The notes beneath the pieces were generated by a model. The model saw only the letters and a list, made by a program, of their open reading frames with translations. It was not told where the DNA came from and searched no databases. A stretch of 64,000 bases of DNA from Agelaius tricolor. Lineage: Eukaryota; Chordata; Aves; Passeriformes; Icteridae. Of this stretch, positions 10,921 through 24,600 are shown in pieces. Each line of letters begins with the position of its first letter. Position 1 is the first letter of the stretch. A program made the translations under genes and the position numbers. The stretch spans positions 6,493,001 through 6,557,000 of the forward strand of contig JALJCS010000020.1 in assembly GCA_023055355.1 (NCBI GenBank). The letters are read 5' to 3'.

Positions 10921-13900
10921 GGATGGAAGCAAGATGGGAGGGCACAGGGTGTCGTCCTGGGTTTCTTCTTCAAGCTTCTTCTTCCTCCTTCTTCATGGAT
11001 TTGGGTGGCATTTTGTAATTGGGCAGAAAAGTCTGCATTGCAGCTCTGTGGGATCAGTTATTGGGTTAAAAAGGGAAATAATCCAGGTGTCAGTTCTTAA
11101 TTGGATAGTTTAGTCTTAAAAGCCCTTGTACCAAGAGATTGTTGGCCATTTTGTGCCTTCTAATGAAAAGCTGTCAAACTCACAGTAGAGAGACTGTTTT
11201 ACTGATAAGAAATAATAAACACCCGAGTCTGAACATGAATGTCTGTCTCAGGTGCCTTCAGTGCAGACCCAGAGACACCCACAACTGGGACCACCACGCC
11301 CTGCCTGGAGCTGCTCAGCTCAGCAGTGTTTGCAACAGCTCCCTGATTTTAGTGGGTTCCTCTACTGCTGAGCTTTATTTTGTTGCTGGGGGTGGCTTTC
11401 ACCCCTAAGCTAATAGGATAGATAAAATGTAAGCCAAATTTTCAGAGAGAATGCCCCAAGGAGCAAGGCTTGCTGTGGGATCTCTGCAAACCGTGATTCT
11501 GGGTCTGACTTGTCTGCTGATTTAATGTCTAGTCTGTGTATGGTTCAGTTCTCCCATCAGAAATTAAGGGGTGAAGAAAAGATATGAGGTTTATAAATTA
11601 AGTGATTAAGTTATTAAAATTTATTACCTAGTCTATATCTGGGGTAGTTTTTAACCTTCCAAATAAAATAAAATAAAAAAGCCTTGCTAATATTGGCAAG
11701 TGCCCCTGCTCCTATAAACAATACACAGAGATGTGAAATTGCACCTGTGACTATTTTCTAAGTGAAATTACTAGTTCAGTTAGCAAAATAAAAGGGTGTT
11801 AATGCTTATCCAGGGATTTCAATGTGCTGTAAGTCCTGGAGGTACAGAATCGTGACATACCTTTGTGTTTTGTGACTGAGAGGTGAATCAAAGCTGCTGT
11901 GATTAAATGATTATGAATTCATTTCAGGACTTTGTTTTACAACAAATCCACTGATGAATGCAAACAGTACAAAACTTTCAATTCACAGACCTTCAAAGCA
12001 ACCCTTTGCTCTTGTCTCTTGAATCTGAAATACCCTACTGATTTTTTAGTGTTACACAGATATGGATTTCAAGTAAATCTGAAACTATGCAAGGAAGGCA
12101 AACAGGCTGCTAGAGATGCTTTATAATGCTGTAGGATTTTTGCCTCCAGAGACTTTAATGCAAATCTTGGCCCAAGCCTGTCGAGGAAATGAGTTTGGTT
12201 TTAGACTAATTCTTAGTGGATTTTTGTCCATGTTACAAATGATGTGTGGCTCGTCTGGCAGTCAGAAACCTTCCCTGAGTAAAGGCTGAATTAGAGAATC
12301 TGTTTTAATAAGGCTTAATGGGGAAATGTGTCTGGAAGCTCAGAAGAATTTTCCACCACTTTTTTTTTATAAACACCAAATTTGGCAGAAATTACTTAAA
12401 AAGGGGGGTAGGGGGCAGAAACTGTTAGTGGTGATATTTTTATAATTTGCTGTGGAAGAAATCAGTCTGTCATCATGAGCCTGTAATGGTGTTTGTGCCC
12501 TTTTGTTTGATATATACAATATTGCATTTCTGTCCTTCAGCTCCTGAGTTTCTGTGTCAGTCTGAGCCCAGCACTGAGTTGTCCACCCTGAAGGTGCAGG
12601 GGTGCAGCAGCAGCAGTAAGCAGTGGTAGAAAATCCCATGCACGTGGCTCCTGAATAATTCAGCTGGCAGGTGCCCTGTGCTGCTGCTCACTCTTTCAAG
12701 TGAGTGCCTCACCTGAGAGCCTGCTTGGGGCTTTCTGCTGCTGTGGGCTTCAGGTGCTTTCAGAGGAAGGCATTTGAATTGGGCCTAAAATAATGCATGC
12801 CAGAAAGAGCTTTAAGGACAAGGAAAGTGAAGCCTGTGGGAGCACTGATGGGTGTGTCCTGTTGGAGAGGTTTTGGGAAGGCTGCTTGGCCCCAGTCCCT
12901 GCATGGGGGTCTGTGTTTCTGGCTGCTCAGCAGCAGGTTTCTATGTGGGAAAACTTGCTGGAGAGCCCAGATCTCTTTTCCTTGGAGTGCAAGAAGGCTG
13001 GAGGGGCATGTGTGCATCAGACTACTTCACTATCCTCAAAAGAATGACGTTTTTAGCCCAGCTGTTTGAAAAATGAACTTTATTTCCTTTTGCTATTCCC
13101 TTCCCACTATCTACATTATCTTCCTCTCAGTACTTCCCTTCCACTGATTTACCTATTTCTACCTTGGCTAAGGCTGAGATTAACTTTGTGTGTGTGACTG
13201 TACGTGCAGCCTCAAGTTATATACTTCAATATCATGGAAAGGTCCAGAATGAGACATTCTGGGGATCAAGCAGCAAGGAAATGGAAGGTATGTGACTGGC
13301 TTTGTTAAAAAGTCTGTGGTACAACCACCTCTGCTGCAGGGAGGTGAGCACAAGGCTGTTCCAAGATCCCTAAATCCTGTCACTTTGTAAATTAACCCTG
13401 TGATATCAATCCAGGTGCTTGGTGCTAGGCAGTGAAGAAGAGCTGATTTTGGAGGTTGCTTGTTGGCAACTTGAAGTTGCAGTTTTGTCTCTGGTTCATT
13501 GTGCTCTGCCCTGGGATCAGAGTGCCCTGAAGCTGATCAGAAGTTCAGTCACATTTAATTTGTAACCTGTAAACATCAATAGTTTATAACCTCATCATTT
13601 GTGCCCACTGCCTTTAGTCTTTGTAAGTCTTTGTGGCTCAAGGGTTCACTGCAGATGTGTGCTGGAGATCCTTAGGAACTGACCTACCCAGGTTTTTCCT
13701 TTTAGTTGTTGGACAAGACAAATTTCAGTCCTGTGTTTCTTGAGCTTGGGTATGTACTGGTTCATTTATTTAACAGATAATTGATACTCTGGGCTTGTCT
13801 GCTCGAGGTGGTGTCTGTGATCAAAAAAAAAGAAAAACCTGCAAGTACATGTGAACTGATTACTATAAAGGCAAGTGCACCAGGTGCTATGAAGTGAGTG

Positions 13901-15047
13901 CACATGCTGCTTCTAAAACAGTGTTTGCTCTTTAGTTATTGCTATGAATCTCTGAGTTGGTGCTATTAGTTAATCCTTTTAATCTGTTATAAAGAGATTC
14001 AGACATGGAGCTCTGTTTATTGTTCTTTTACCTCCCCTCTTAGCAACTTCCCATTCACTAAAATCATAAGTCACTCAGAGCATCAGGATTTTTTGGTTCC
14101 TTGTGGAACAAGGAACTTAGAAAAAGGTGCAGTGGTAGGAGTTTCTTATTCAGATTTGCAGCCACTTTATTTCTACTCTTATCAGCCAGAGGTTGCATTA
14201 AGTATATACATTTTTACTGTAGTGTCCTTAAATACCCTTAACACTTGAGCAAAGGCTTATGAGTTTATTTAAAGAATATTGAGAGCACTTGGATTTGGTG
14301 ACCTTTTTTCAGTCAAACACTGGTGGAACTTCATCATCACTTCTGAATGAGATGATTTGACCTTTATCAACAATTTAAAACCTCTGGACCCAGAAGAAGA
14401 ATCAAAAAAAATCCTACTTCTTTCAGAGTAATTATAAGCATATGGCTAGATCTAGCAGTGCCATTTCTTTTTTAATTAATGTGCTCCACACAAATACATG
14501 CAAAATATGAGCAGTGCTAAAGGAGGCTCAAGAGAAAGAAAATTCTTGGGCTGGTTCTTGTTGAAAGTAGTTGCAGAAAATGCAAGTTTTCACAGTATTC
14601 CAGTTTTGGGGGTTATTTTCTTCCTCATTAAAATGCTTCCCTATGGAAGCCAGATGAGGGCAACCAGTGTGGTTATTTACACAACTAACTTAAAAACATG
14701 CATCAGAAGAAAAGACGCTGTATGGGATATCCATTATTGTGCTGGGTCAGTCTTTGCAGGCAAAGATCCATTTTACCCAATGGAGAAGTTATGAGGGTCT
14801 TAAAACCATTAAATGCTGTTTCCTCACTGTTTTGTCAGCCCAAACACCAGGTAAAATCAGCTACTTTTACAAGTGTTCCTTGGGAGGAGAATGAAATCCA
14901 CAGGTCTGAATGAGTAAGTTCAGCTGGAGTAGATTATTTCCTCTTCCTTCTGTGCACAGCAGTACTTTGCTTGCTTGTTTAAATCTGTAACCCATAATAA
15001 ACCCTTAATTTTTGTGTGGTTAGCTTGAATTTACAGTTCTCCTTTTA

Positions 15048-15060
15048 TTTTTTTTTTTTT
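15048..15060. repeat. T13 homopolymer
   Basis: Thirteen consecutive T followed by AAGG. It resembles a pyrimidine tract, but no open exon follows. Probably length-variable. Confidence 0.9.
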
Positions 15061-18000
15061 AAGGTTTCCTTCATCTCTGTAACCAACAAGCTGCATTAAT
15101 CCTTTCTGTATACACAGATTTATAATCTGTTGTTGAAAGTATTATCCTTTGCTTCTAGGGATCAGATGTCAAAAGCAGAGTGTTTGGAATTCTCTCTTTT
15201 TCCTCAGATTGCTGCAACTGTAGGGTTTTTTTATTCAGTGAATGTAGGATAAACCACTCTCTGAAAACTCTAGCCCGATATAATGGTTATAGCTTGGTAA
15301 TGAGGGGTTCCTCTTCTTTTAATACATAATAAGCAAGGGCAGAGAGATGAGGGATGTGGGTTCATTGTCCCTGAGGGCTTCTGCTGCAGCAGGTGATTTA
15401 ACTGTGATCAGTCCAGAGTTTGCAGTAACTGGTCCTGCCCAAGCCCCAGATTTGCTGCTGCTGTGTCCTGCCTGCCTTTCTGCCAGGTGCTCTCTCTGCC
15501 TGGAGCCTTGGGAGGAGCCTTGGTCGTGGTTTTCCTGCAATGGGCCTGAAATTTCAATCTCAATTACTTTCAGCTGCACTTCTCTGAGAACTGTGCTTCC
15601 ACAGTACATGCTAAATTGTTTGGAAGGACTACATATGCCTCAGGATCAAAATGCAACAGGAAACGTCAGCAGCATGTCTAAATAAACATCTCTGTCTCTC
15701 TTACAAGAGTGTTTAGCAGCTCCGTTGGCAGATGTTTCTATAAAATGTTAAATACTGTGCTTTCCAATCCTCCAAACTGTTTGTAATGAAGCAAATAGCA
15801 AAGGACAGGGAAAGCAGCTGAGGAAGGTATGGCAGAGATGGGAGAGCCCTAAAGAATTAGAGGTTCTGTAGAATCAAAAAGTGGAAGTGGGTCCTGGCAA
15901 TTAGTGTTTTGTTGATAATGGTGGGGTTTAAAATCCTTTATTACTGAAGTGCTTTGGTTTAGATGTGTAAAAGTACAGAAGGCAATAGGTTGGTTTCATG
16001 CAAGTAAGGGGCTTTGTGACTGATGTCTGGTTTTAATGTTAATTAATTGGGAGTTTTCTACATGCATTTTTGTATCAGTAGCCTGACTTACCAAGTTTTA
16101 GAAGTGTAAAACTTGAACAGAACTTAGTGGTCTGTTTTGTGGGGTTTTTTTGTAGTTGTTGTTTTGTTTGGGGATTTTTTTTCTTGTGCATCCCTTGCAT
16201 CCTCTTAAAATGCTTTTTTCCCCTAATTTTACTTTGGTATGCTAGGGAAACAAGGGACTTACTCTGTCATTTTTAGATCCTCTTTGTGTCTTCTGTCTCT
16301 TCATTCCTTCATCCCACAATATGTTTTAACTTAGGATATCACTTGTTCAAGACCTTGTCAGTGACTTTGCTGGCCGGGGCAGTCACAGACACCTCGTCCC
16401 CTGCTTGCCAGGCTCAGCTGTCCCTGCCTGGTGCCTGCTGCTGACCCGGGCCAGCAAACTGCTCTGGTTCAGGGCTGCTGCCCAGATGTGTGTGCTGCTG
16501 CAGCTGCAGCGGCTGATCAAGGAATTCTGAGTTGTCCCATCACCCCTGATAAAGGAAAAGGCTTTCTCAAGGTCACAGCTGGGATGGGTGGCAGGGATGG
16601 GACACGGCCCTTGCACCTCCTCACTGCCCACAGAGACAATTAGCACCTTCCTCCTAATCTCCCTGGGTGCTTCTGCAGGCTGTTTTTCTTCCAGATGCTT
16701 TAAATGCCAGACCTGCGATAGTGTCAAGTGCCAGAAAGTGAGATTAGATAAGGGGAAGTAGCAAGTGTGTGCTGAGAGCCTGGAGGTTGCCTGGATGGAG
16801 CCTTTGGTGACAGCGCTGGCTGCAGGCTGGGCTCTGTGTCCCCAGGTCCCTTGGCTCTGGAACCACTTGTCACCTTCCAGGCTTAAGCCAGGTGCTGGGT
16901 GCTGAAAGGCCAGGCCAGGCTTTAGGGCTGGAGCTGGGAGAAGGCACTGTGCTGGCAGGGGCATCACTACAAAATTCAGAAAGGGACAAATTGGCTTGCT
17001 CTGTAAAGCCAGCTGATCTCTGGGAATGAATGAAAACAGTTCAGGCTCAGAACAAGGCTCCACTACTCCCTGTAAAATACTGGGGTTTAGAAGGTAGATA
17101 GGTTGTCTGTATTTCCTTAAAGTTTAATAGGCATTTGGTCTGATTACTCAGTGGTTCCTGGGGTTTTTAGAGTTGGCATAAACTAAGATCATGATTGTTC
17201 TCTCTTCTCCACCACTGTGACTTTCCTTGTCTCAGTGGAGTTCACAGCTGCATAAAACCACGTAGGTGAATGCAGAATTGGATGGTAGATGTGATATGAG
17301 ACATCCCACTTGTTCTCTTGAACAGATTGCAATTCATGCTGTTACCTAAGTATTCTCACTTCCTTGCTGCCAAATCATCCCTGAAATGCTAGAAACTGAA
17401 ACTAGAACAATCTAGTGCATTGAATCCTGGTAGCAGGGAGGAGGAAGGAGTGGCCTGTGCCATGGCTGGGAGGCCAAGCTGTAAGAAGTTCTAAGCCATG
17501 GAATAACATGTTGGTTTTGTCTGGTGTGTGAAGCCAGGAGAATGTCATGGAAGAGTGAGTGTAAAAATAGAGGTGGAAAAATGGGCTTTTTAAACTTATG
17601 GGTTAATTTTGGGACAGGAGAAGAAATATGATACCCTCTGCTTTAAACCTACCCCAGGAAAAACATTTTGCATTTTTGTTTGATTTTGTTTGTGAGGTTT
17701 GTTTGTTTGTGTTTTACTGTTGCCAATGCTTTCTACAAACAAAACAAATGCTTACCTGGATCTTATCTGCATGAGAAATTCTCAGCCCTTCTGTTGCCCT
17801 GAAGACACTTAACTGGCCCCGTGTTTGTTGCCTGCTGAGCTGGCTTTGCAAAGGCTGAAGAGATTTGGAGTCTGTGCTGCTGCACTGATATGTCACTTTA
17901 TCTGTCAGCCAGGAGTCTCTTCTGTCCTCTTTGTACACACATGCCCATGCTGGCCAGATGGTGCTGGATTTGGGTGCCATCCAAAGCACTGCATTAGAAA

Positions 18001-18645
18001 GGCCAGGTTATGTGTCGTGTTTCAGAAGCCAAGGAGTGCTGCCAGTTCTGCTCCTCTGGTAAAAAACAGCTTGACTTAATATATTGATCATGTTGTCCTT
18101 GCTATTCTCAAGCTGATTTCATCTAAGACACTCACAGGGATCTAAGGTTGGAGCTGTACAGATACCACCTGTTGCCCACTCTGTAGCTAATATCTGCATT
18201 TGCACATACTGTGTGTCCTAGAAAAATCTGCTCTCTACCACCACCGTGAAACCCTTCCCAGTGCCAGAAGGAGATTTTGACAGTGTTTGACTGTTGGTTC
18301 TCCTGCAGCACAGTATGATTAGGAGCTGGGAGATGCAGATTTGCCAGAGAACTGATGTTTGATTTGGGGCAAGCTGCTTTGCATTTGTTAATTTCTCATT
18401 CTGCAAAAATAGAGGTCAAAATGCTGATTCCCTTTGTGTTGTGCTTTAAGAATTGCTAATGAGAAAATCTTGATAAAAGTCAGATTGTGATGTTATTTAT
18501 AAATTATGAAAGAACTTTCCCTCACCTTCTCAGCATGTTTTTCCTTGGTTTTTTTTTCTTTTTTGTTTTTTTTCCTAGAGGCAGACTTTTGCTAATAGGA
18601 TGTGAAAGCCACAAACCCCATCTGTATCAATAAGAGAGTCGTGTG

Positions 18646-18663
18646 GAGAGAGAGAGAGAGAGA
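18646..18663. repeat. (GA)9 microsatellite
   Basis: Nine GA dinucleotides in a row, followed by a stretch with AAGCACGTGTTAATTAACAT that carries an E-box and a TTAATTAA palindrome. Likely polymorphic in length. Confidence 0.9.
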
Positions 18664-21600
18664 TGGGGAATTAAGTGCCATTAAGCACGTGTTAATTAAC
18701 ATGGCCCTGCACTCCCCGGGTTCTGCCTTCTGCGGGATGGGTGCACACTGAAGCTGGACTTTCTGGCTTTTAAAGCCTTTCTATTGTCAGCCCCGATCTG
18801 TAAGGTTTAAGAACACACTTGCCTCTGATATAATTGCAAGGAGAACGCTGGTGTTTCAGTCACCCACTTTTACAGATTCTGCTGAAATCTGAGAACGAAT
18901 GCTTACAATTTTGCTCGGTCACAGTGGGCAACTTGGGAAATCCAGATCCTTCACTGGAAACAAATACCTCAAAACCCCAGTGTTTTAAACCCCTTCCTGC
19001 TTTAGTGAGCACTTCTGTTCTGATGTGTGAAATTTCCCCTTGTGCCCTTCTATCAGCTTTTTGAAATGGAGTACTCTTGATATTATCTTTTTATCAGCAG
19101 TTTTTACTATCATAGGGCTGCCTGAATTCCTTGACAAGAGCTGCTTTGCACACAAAAGCCAGATGATCAAAGGCTCCAGGAGAGACGCTGGGACCCATTG
19201 GGTTTGGGAGCAGCGCTGGGGGGGCAGAGCTGGAGGATTCTGCAGCATCCCCTGGCACTTTGTCTCTTAGCAACAGCCTCCCCAGATGGAGGTGGCAGAG
19301 GGGACACAGAGCACCCCAGCATCTCCCTGCTCTGTTGGCTAGGGTCCCTCAGCTTGTGCTGAGGTGCTGCTGCTCGGGTGGGATGAGCTGTGGGCACCGA
19401 GAATCCCCTGGGTCACTGCTGTGATGGAGATCTGAGCTTATTAACAAACAGGAGTTGCAAAATGCTTTTATAGATCTTTGCAGTCTTGGAAGTTCTTTGT
19501 GTCATTACCTGATTTTATGAGCAGGTCTTAAAACAACCTTTAGCCCAAGTATCTCACAGGTGAGGTGTGAGATACTCTGCTTGCTCTCTGTTGCTTGTGC
19601 TGTTGTAGGGTTGTTAGGCACTGTGTGTGTGTACAATATAATTGTCATGTCAGCTTTTCTGTTTCTGGTTATCTGCATAAAGAAGCAGAGAGCTGGTGGA
19701 GATGTCAGCTGTGATGTGGGTTATTAAGAACTACAAGACAGAAGTAATCATAAGAAATCCTGCTTCCACACAGGCTGTTCCCCAGAGTCTCTGGCTGCAT
19801 CTGTTCCATCTTAACCTTCTCACATTGCCTGGGTTTTTGGTTCTTGCCGAAGGGTTATGCCTGTTTGAACAAATAAATGCTGTGTGCTGCATCTGTATTT
19901 CTCACTCTGTGATGTTTACTGTTGTCAAGGTGCTGTGAACAGTAAATGAGAGGCAAAGTTGAACTCTGAGATGTACAAGAATCAGATGTTCAAGTGCTCT
20001 TAACTCATTTGAGTGGTCAGCAGGGATGAAAGTTGCTGCTCTGTACTATGTTTTAATTCCCTATTGTGTTTCAGAGTTGAGGGCTACAGCAAATGGAAAA
20101 CTTTGCATGAATGCCCCTTTCTCCAGTCTCTGACTGGCAAAGTTTTGTTCCAGAAAGGAAGAAAAATGTCCTACAAGCCAGCCAGCTTCAGTTTTGAGTC
20201 TGGGGAGTGCAGATAAATGTTTCTGTACCTGAAAGCTAAGCATTAAGAGAAACTTGTAATTGAACGTGGGAATTGAGGAAATGGGTGCAGAGGGACACAG
20301 CTTAGCACCTCTTGGTTGGGGGAAGGCTGAGATCCTCTGGACATGATGGAGAGAGTGTGGAAGCTGATGCAAGCCTGGAGCACTGGCTCTGGCTGGGGTG
20401 AGTGACAGCGTGAGCTCTGTCCCTGCAGTGGCTCCTTGTCCTGGCAGCTCTGCCTGCCCCGGGCTCTATCTGACACGCTTGGCTGAGTGCATCTCATCAT
20501 TCCCATGCTGCACATGTTCTCCTCCTGCAGCTTGCTGGGTTTGTTTGCTTTCGTGCTTTAATTGTCTGCTGTCCTCACTGGGTGTTTGCTTGGTTACTTC
20601 TTCCTTCATGGCCAGTGGGACTGACCAGGCACAGTACAGAGGCTCCTTTTGCTCAGGAGCAGTAATGGATGTGCTGATTTATCTGTTCCTTCTTGCATGG
20701 CCCATTGCAAGCTGATGTAGCCAGGATCTGGTGGTGTCATTTGTCAGTCTCTCTTCCCATTAGCACTGCACTTGCCCTCCCTTTCTTGCTTTCAATTTCA
20801 TGTCCCAGAGGAAGGCGGGCTGGAAATGAGAATGAAATATGGGTTTCCTTCTTAAAAAGAAAATAAACCAAACCTTAAAGGCTTCCTATTGGAATGTGAT
20901 GGGATTGGAATCCTATCTCTTATCCTTTGAAAATCCCAGCTGGAATGATTTAATGTCAAAGCCTGGAATTTCCCAGTGTGAAATTCATGGCTGGCTGAGG
21001 ATGCACTGGGGATTAGAGAGACATCACTGTGCCAGGGTAGCATTGCTGTCACTGCAGGAGACCTCAGCCACACAAAGGGACATTGCTGCTCTGTCCTGCT
21101 TCAAAGCTGAGGCTTGGGGATGAGATTCCTCAATTCCCATTGAGGTTACATGCTGTGTGACTGACAGCTGGATTGGGGCAGAATAAACCAGAGCGAGTAA
21201 CACTTGGCACTGCCTGGGAATAGAGAGGGGGAAAAGATGAGGGAGATGAGCAAAACATAATCTGCTGAATTTCTTACGTGGTAAGAGGATAGTTTCCTAG
21301 TGCACATCCGAAATTTCCCTGAGACACCAGCTGGGTGATTTTGCTCTTTTGGCTGCATGATAGAAGAGTCAGATGATGACAATAATTTCATCTGCTCCAA
21401 AATTACAATAAAATAAAAATCTATGTTATGGGACCCTGATGTCTTGCAAAGCTTTAGCTTGGATAACAGCACTCTCCTTAGGAGAAATCTCTTAAGTTTT
21501 GGAGGATGTCTTCTCAGTATCAAAGTAGTTGTATAAAGAAAAACCAGCATATTTGAACAGGACACTGCATAACCACTAAGTGCTTTTTTGTCCCTCTGAT

Positions 21601-24600
21601 CAAGGATGAATATTTTAAGTAGGCATCAATGTCTGTATTAGGGACCTATAAAGGACTGAAGTAAAACAGAAGCTGATGGCTGGATGTGCACTGACTGGTG
21701 AGGTGTTAACAAGGTGTTGTTTCTGAGACTCATAAATCAGCAGTGCTTTAGGTGATGGGGGGAGAGAGAAGAGCAGCTCTAAAAGCATAACCTTGCTGGC
21801 CTCTTTTTCTAAACTGTTGATCTATCTATAAAAGAGGATTTGCCCTGCTGTTCTAATAAGAGTGATAATATATGTGTAATTAGAATTTAATAATTATTTG
21901 TGTGACTGGATCTGCTGCATAAGCTGGTTCAAGTGATTGTGTAACCTTTGCATTGTGTTCATTATCTAATGTTAAAATAACAGCTGGAAGTTGAGAGACT
22001 GACATGCAGTTTTAAAATTACAGAGCTTGAAATTGCTGCTGTCTGTAAACATATGAAAATCTATTAATGACCTTTGAGCTCTCTGACTGAAAATGTTTTG
22101 TAACATAGAACACATTAAAATTGCCTGCTACTATAGTGTTTCCCATTTCTCAGCGATTGCCTAGGCTATAAATGAATGTTTTGCCTCTGCCACAGATATC
22201 AGACTATTTGAAACTATTCTAGGAAGCCCTAAGGATATATTGAAACATTTGGCTGCTCATTGTTTGTTCAAGCAAAGCAGTTATAGGAGAGCTGCTCAGG
22301 AGCACGTGCTGTGCTCAGCCCCTGGATGTGGGAGAGCATCTCTGCTGGCCACCCTGACAGCTGCAGGCCTGCACTGCTCAGTGCATCTCCAGCAGCAGAG
22401 CAGGGGTGGCCAGGGTGGCACAGGTGCACTGTCCTGGGCTTTCCATTTGCACTTGTGACATTTAGGTAGTTAGAAAGCATCTCTCTCTGCTAGAACTCAT
22501 CCTGCTCAGAGCTTTCCCCTTAGGTTGCAGTGATGTGCTATGGGCAGCTGTTTCTGGAGGAGGCTGGCCTCTCCATATTTCCTCTTGTTGAACCATTTAT
22601 ATTTCTTGTTGTTTGTTTCCCAGCCAGAAGAAAACTACCAGAGGACTAATTATTGAATACACATTCTAGAGCTCATGACAGCTGAACTGAAAATTGTTGC
22701 CTACCACTGAGGGCAACTGCAGAGTTGGTAAAAAATGCCTCTAGTGTCATGGTGCTTAAATATAAATTAATTTATAACTCAGCCCCAGGGATGAGGATAT
22801 GGCTGTTTTTATTTCTGGAGACTCTCACCCCTGCAGCAGAGTTGGCAGGAGCGAGTTCGCGAGCGCTCGTCTCTCCTGGCAGTGTCACACTGCAGAGCTC
22901 CCAGCCTGCTCTGCTGGAGCTGAGTGCTCACCCTCTGTTCTGCAGCAGCACTGGGAGCTGCACCCTTCCTGAGGGTGGCAATAAAGAGTGTAGGCTGGGA
23001 GCAGAGCCTCCAAACGTCTGCAGTTCCTGGTGGAGTGAGTGTGTTCGAGGCTGTCACCGTGTGGGAGATGCGTCTGGAGCTTCCCTGCTCTAGGTGCTAC
23101 TGCCTTGAGAGCAGCACATTTTTCATGGCTGTGTTTTAAAAGTATGCACCATGAAATGAATGTGTGGTGGAATCCTAAAAAATAGAGAAAAACTTTGTAT
23201 TTAGCAGGAGGAAGCATTGAATTACTTGGGAAATCAGGCTGAGGTTCTTGAAGTCATGACCGAGCTGCCTAAGGTTACAGCTGTAGCTCTTCAGTCTCAA
23301 TATGAAGCTACTCACATGGGAGTCAGGACAATCCTGCTGTGGTTGTTGTGTATTTCACACTGTGAAGATCAGCACTTTAAATGCAGGAGTGTAGATGGAG
23401 GAGAGCAATTTAGGCCCCTGCCTTTGGTAAATGAGCCATGTGTCCAGTCCATCTGCCCAGCCTCAGCTTGGCTCAACTCCATTTCCAGAGTCCAGCTCAT
23501 GGAAGCATGACATCCCCCTCAGCAGAGATAGAAGCAGTTGGGTCTTCTCCTTTTGTTTCTAATTTTAAAGAGAGATGTAGTATTTCTAAGCTATTTCTAA
23601 GATGTAGTATTCCTGTCTATAGTAATAAATAGGCTGGAGGCATTTTTACTCAACTTTGTATTTCTGGTTTTATCTGACTAGCTTAGCTGAAAATCGGTAA
23701 TGATGAATGCATCCAGCTGCTGTACCAGTTTGTCCTGGTAGGATCTTCTTGCCTTTTCCTTTGGCAGGCTTAGGGCCAGCTGGGGACTGGGGGTTGTGTT
23801 ATCATCCTGGCAAGATTGGAAATGAGGGATGAAATGCCCACATCTGGCTTTTGGGAAGGAGCTGCTTCTTCAGGTCCTAATTCTGCCACTTAGTGGGAGC
23901 TGTTTGAATTCAAGGAGTGCCTGTTTGAATAATCTGGGGAGAGGGAAATTAGTTCAGATTAAGTGTTTAAATGCTACTCTGTTAAGAAGCATGTGTTTGC
24001 TGGCTGCTCTGTCACGAAGCAGTGAGGGCTCAGCAGTGTCCTTGGATTTTGGCACACTTGAGGATTGTCTTCCCAAAACACTGGACCTGGAGTGTGTGCC
24101 TGACTGTGTCTCTTTGCTTACTTGCTGGATACCTGCGGAAGTTACTTGAGATTGATGGCCCCAGGCCACATCCTTCAAAGATGGGGATGTTTTTGCATAG
24201 TCTGTCACTTGTGGGATGCTGGGCAGTGCGTGGTGCTGCTGCCATTCCTGATGGGTACCTTGGGAGGGAACTCCTGGGAGGATGGGAGTTTGCAGGAAGG
24301 ATGTGCTCAGCATTCACACCTGGCAGCTGGAGAAGGTGCTGTCTGACAGGCACAAACACTTTCCAGCTCCCTTGTACACGACATAAACCAGGCAGGCTGA
24401 GCTCCCAATCTTGGCCGAAAGCAGCTTCAGCCAAAATGTGCTTTTTATCTGCAGTGAAAGCTGGCCAGGGTGGCTGCTGGTGCATGGGCAGCAGCACCTT
24501 TCAGCACTCCTGCAGGCTGTAAAAGCTGGGCAGGCTGCACTTGCAATATGCCTCATTTCATCTACCTGAAAATGGTGCCCCAGCTTCCCTTCAATCATTT

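Noticed and set aside
16383..17063. 226-codon open frame on the minus strand
   Set aside because: It lies in a GC-rich, stop-poor patch, has no paired splice signals or promoter-like CpG island, and the Pro/Ser/Leu/Gln/Cys-rich translation shows no domain. A frame this long is expected by chance somewhere in such sequence.
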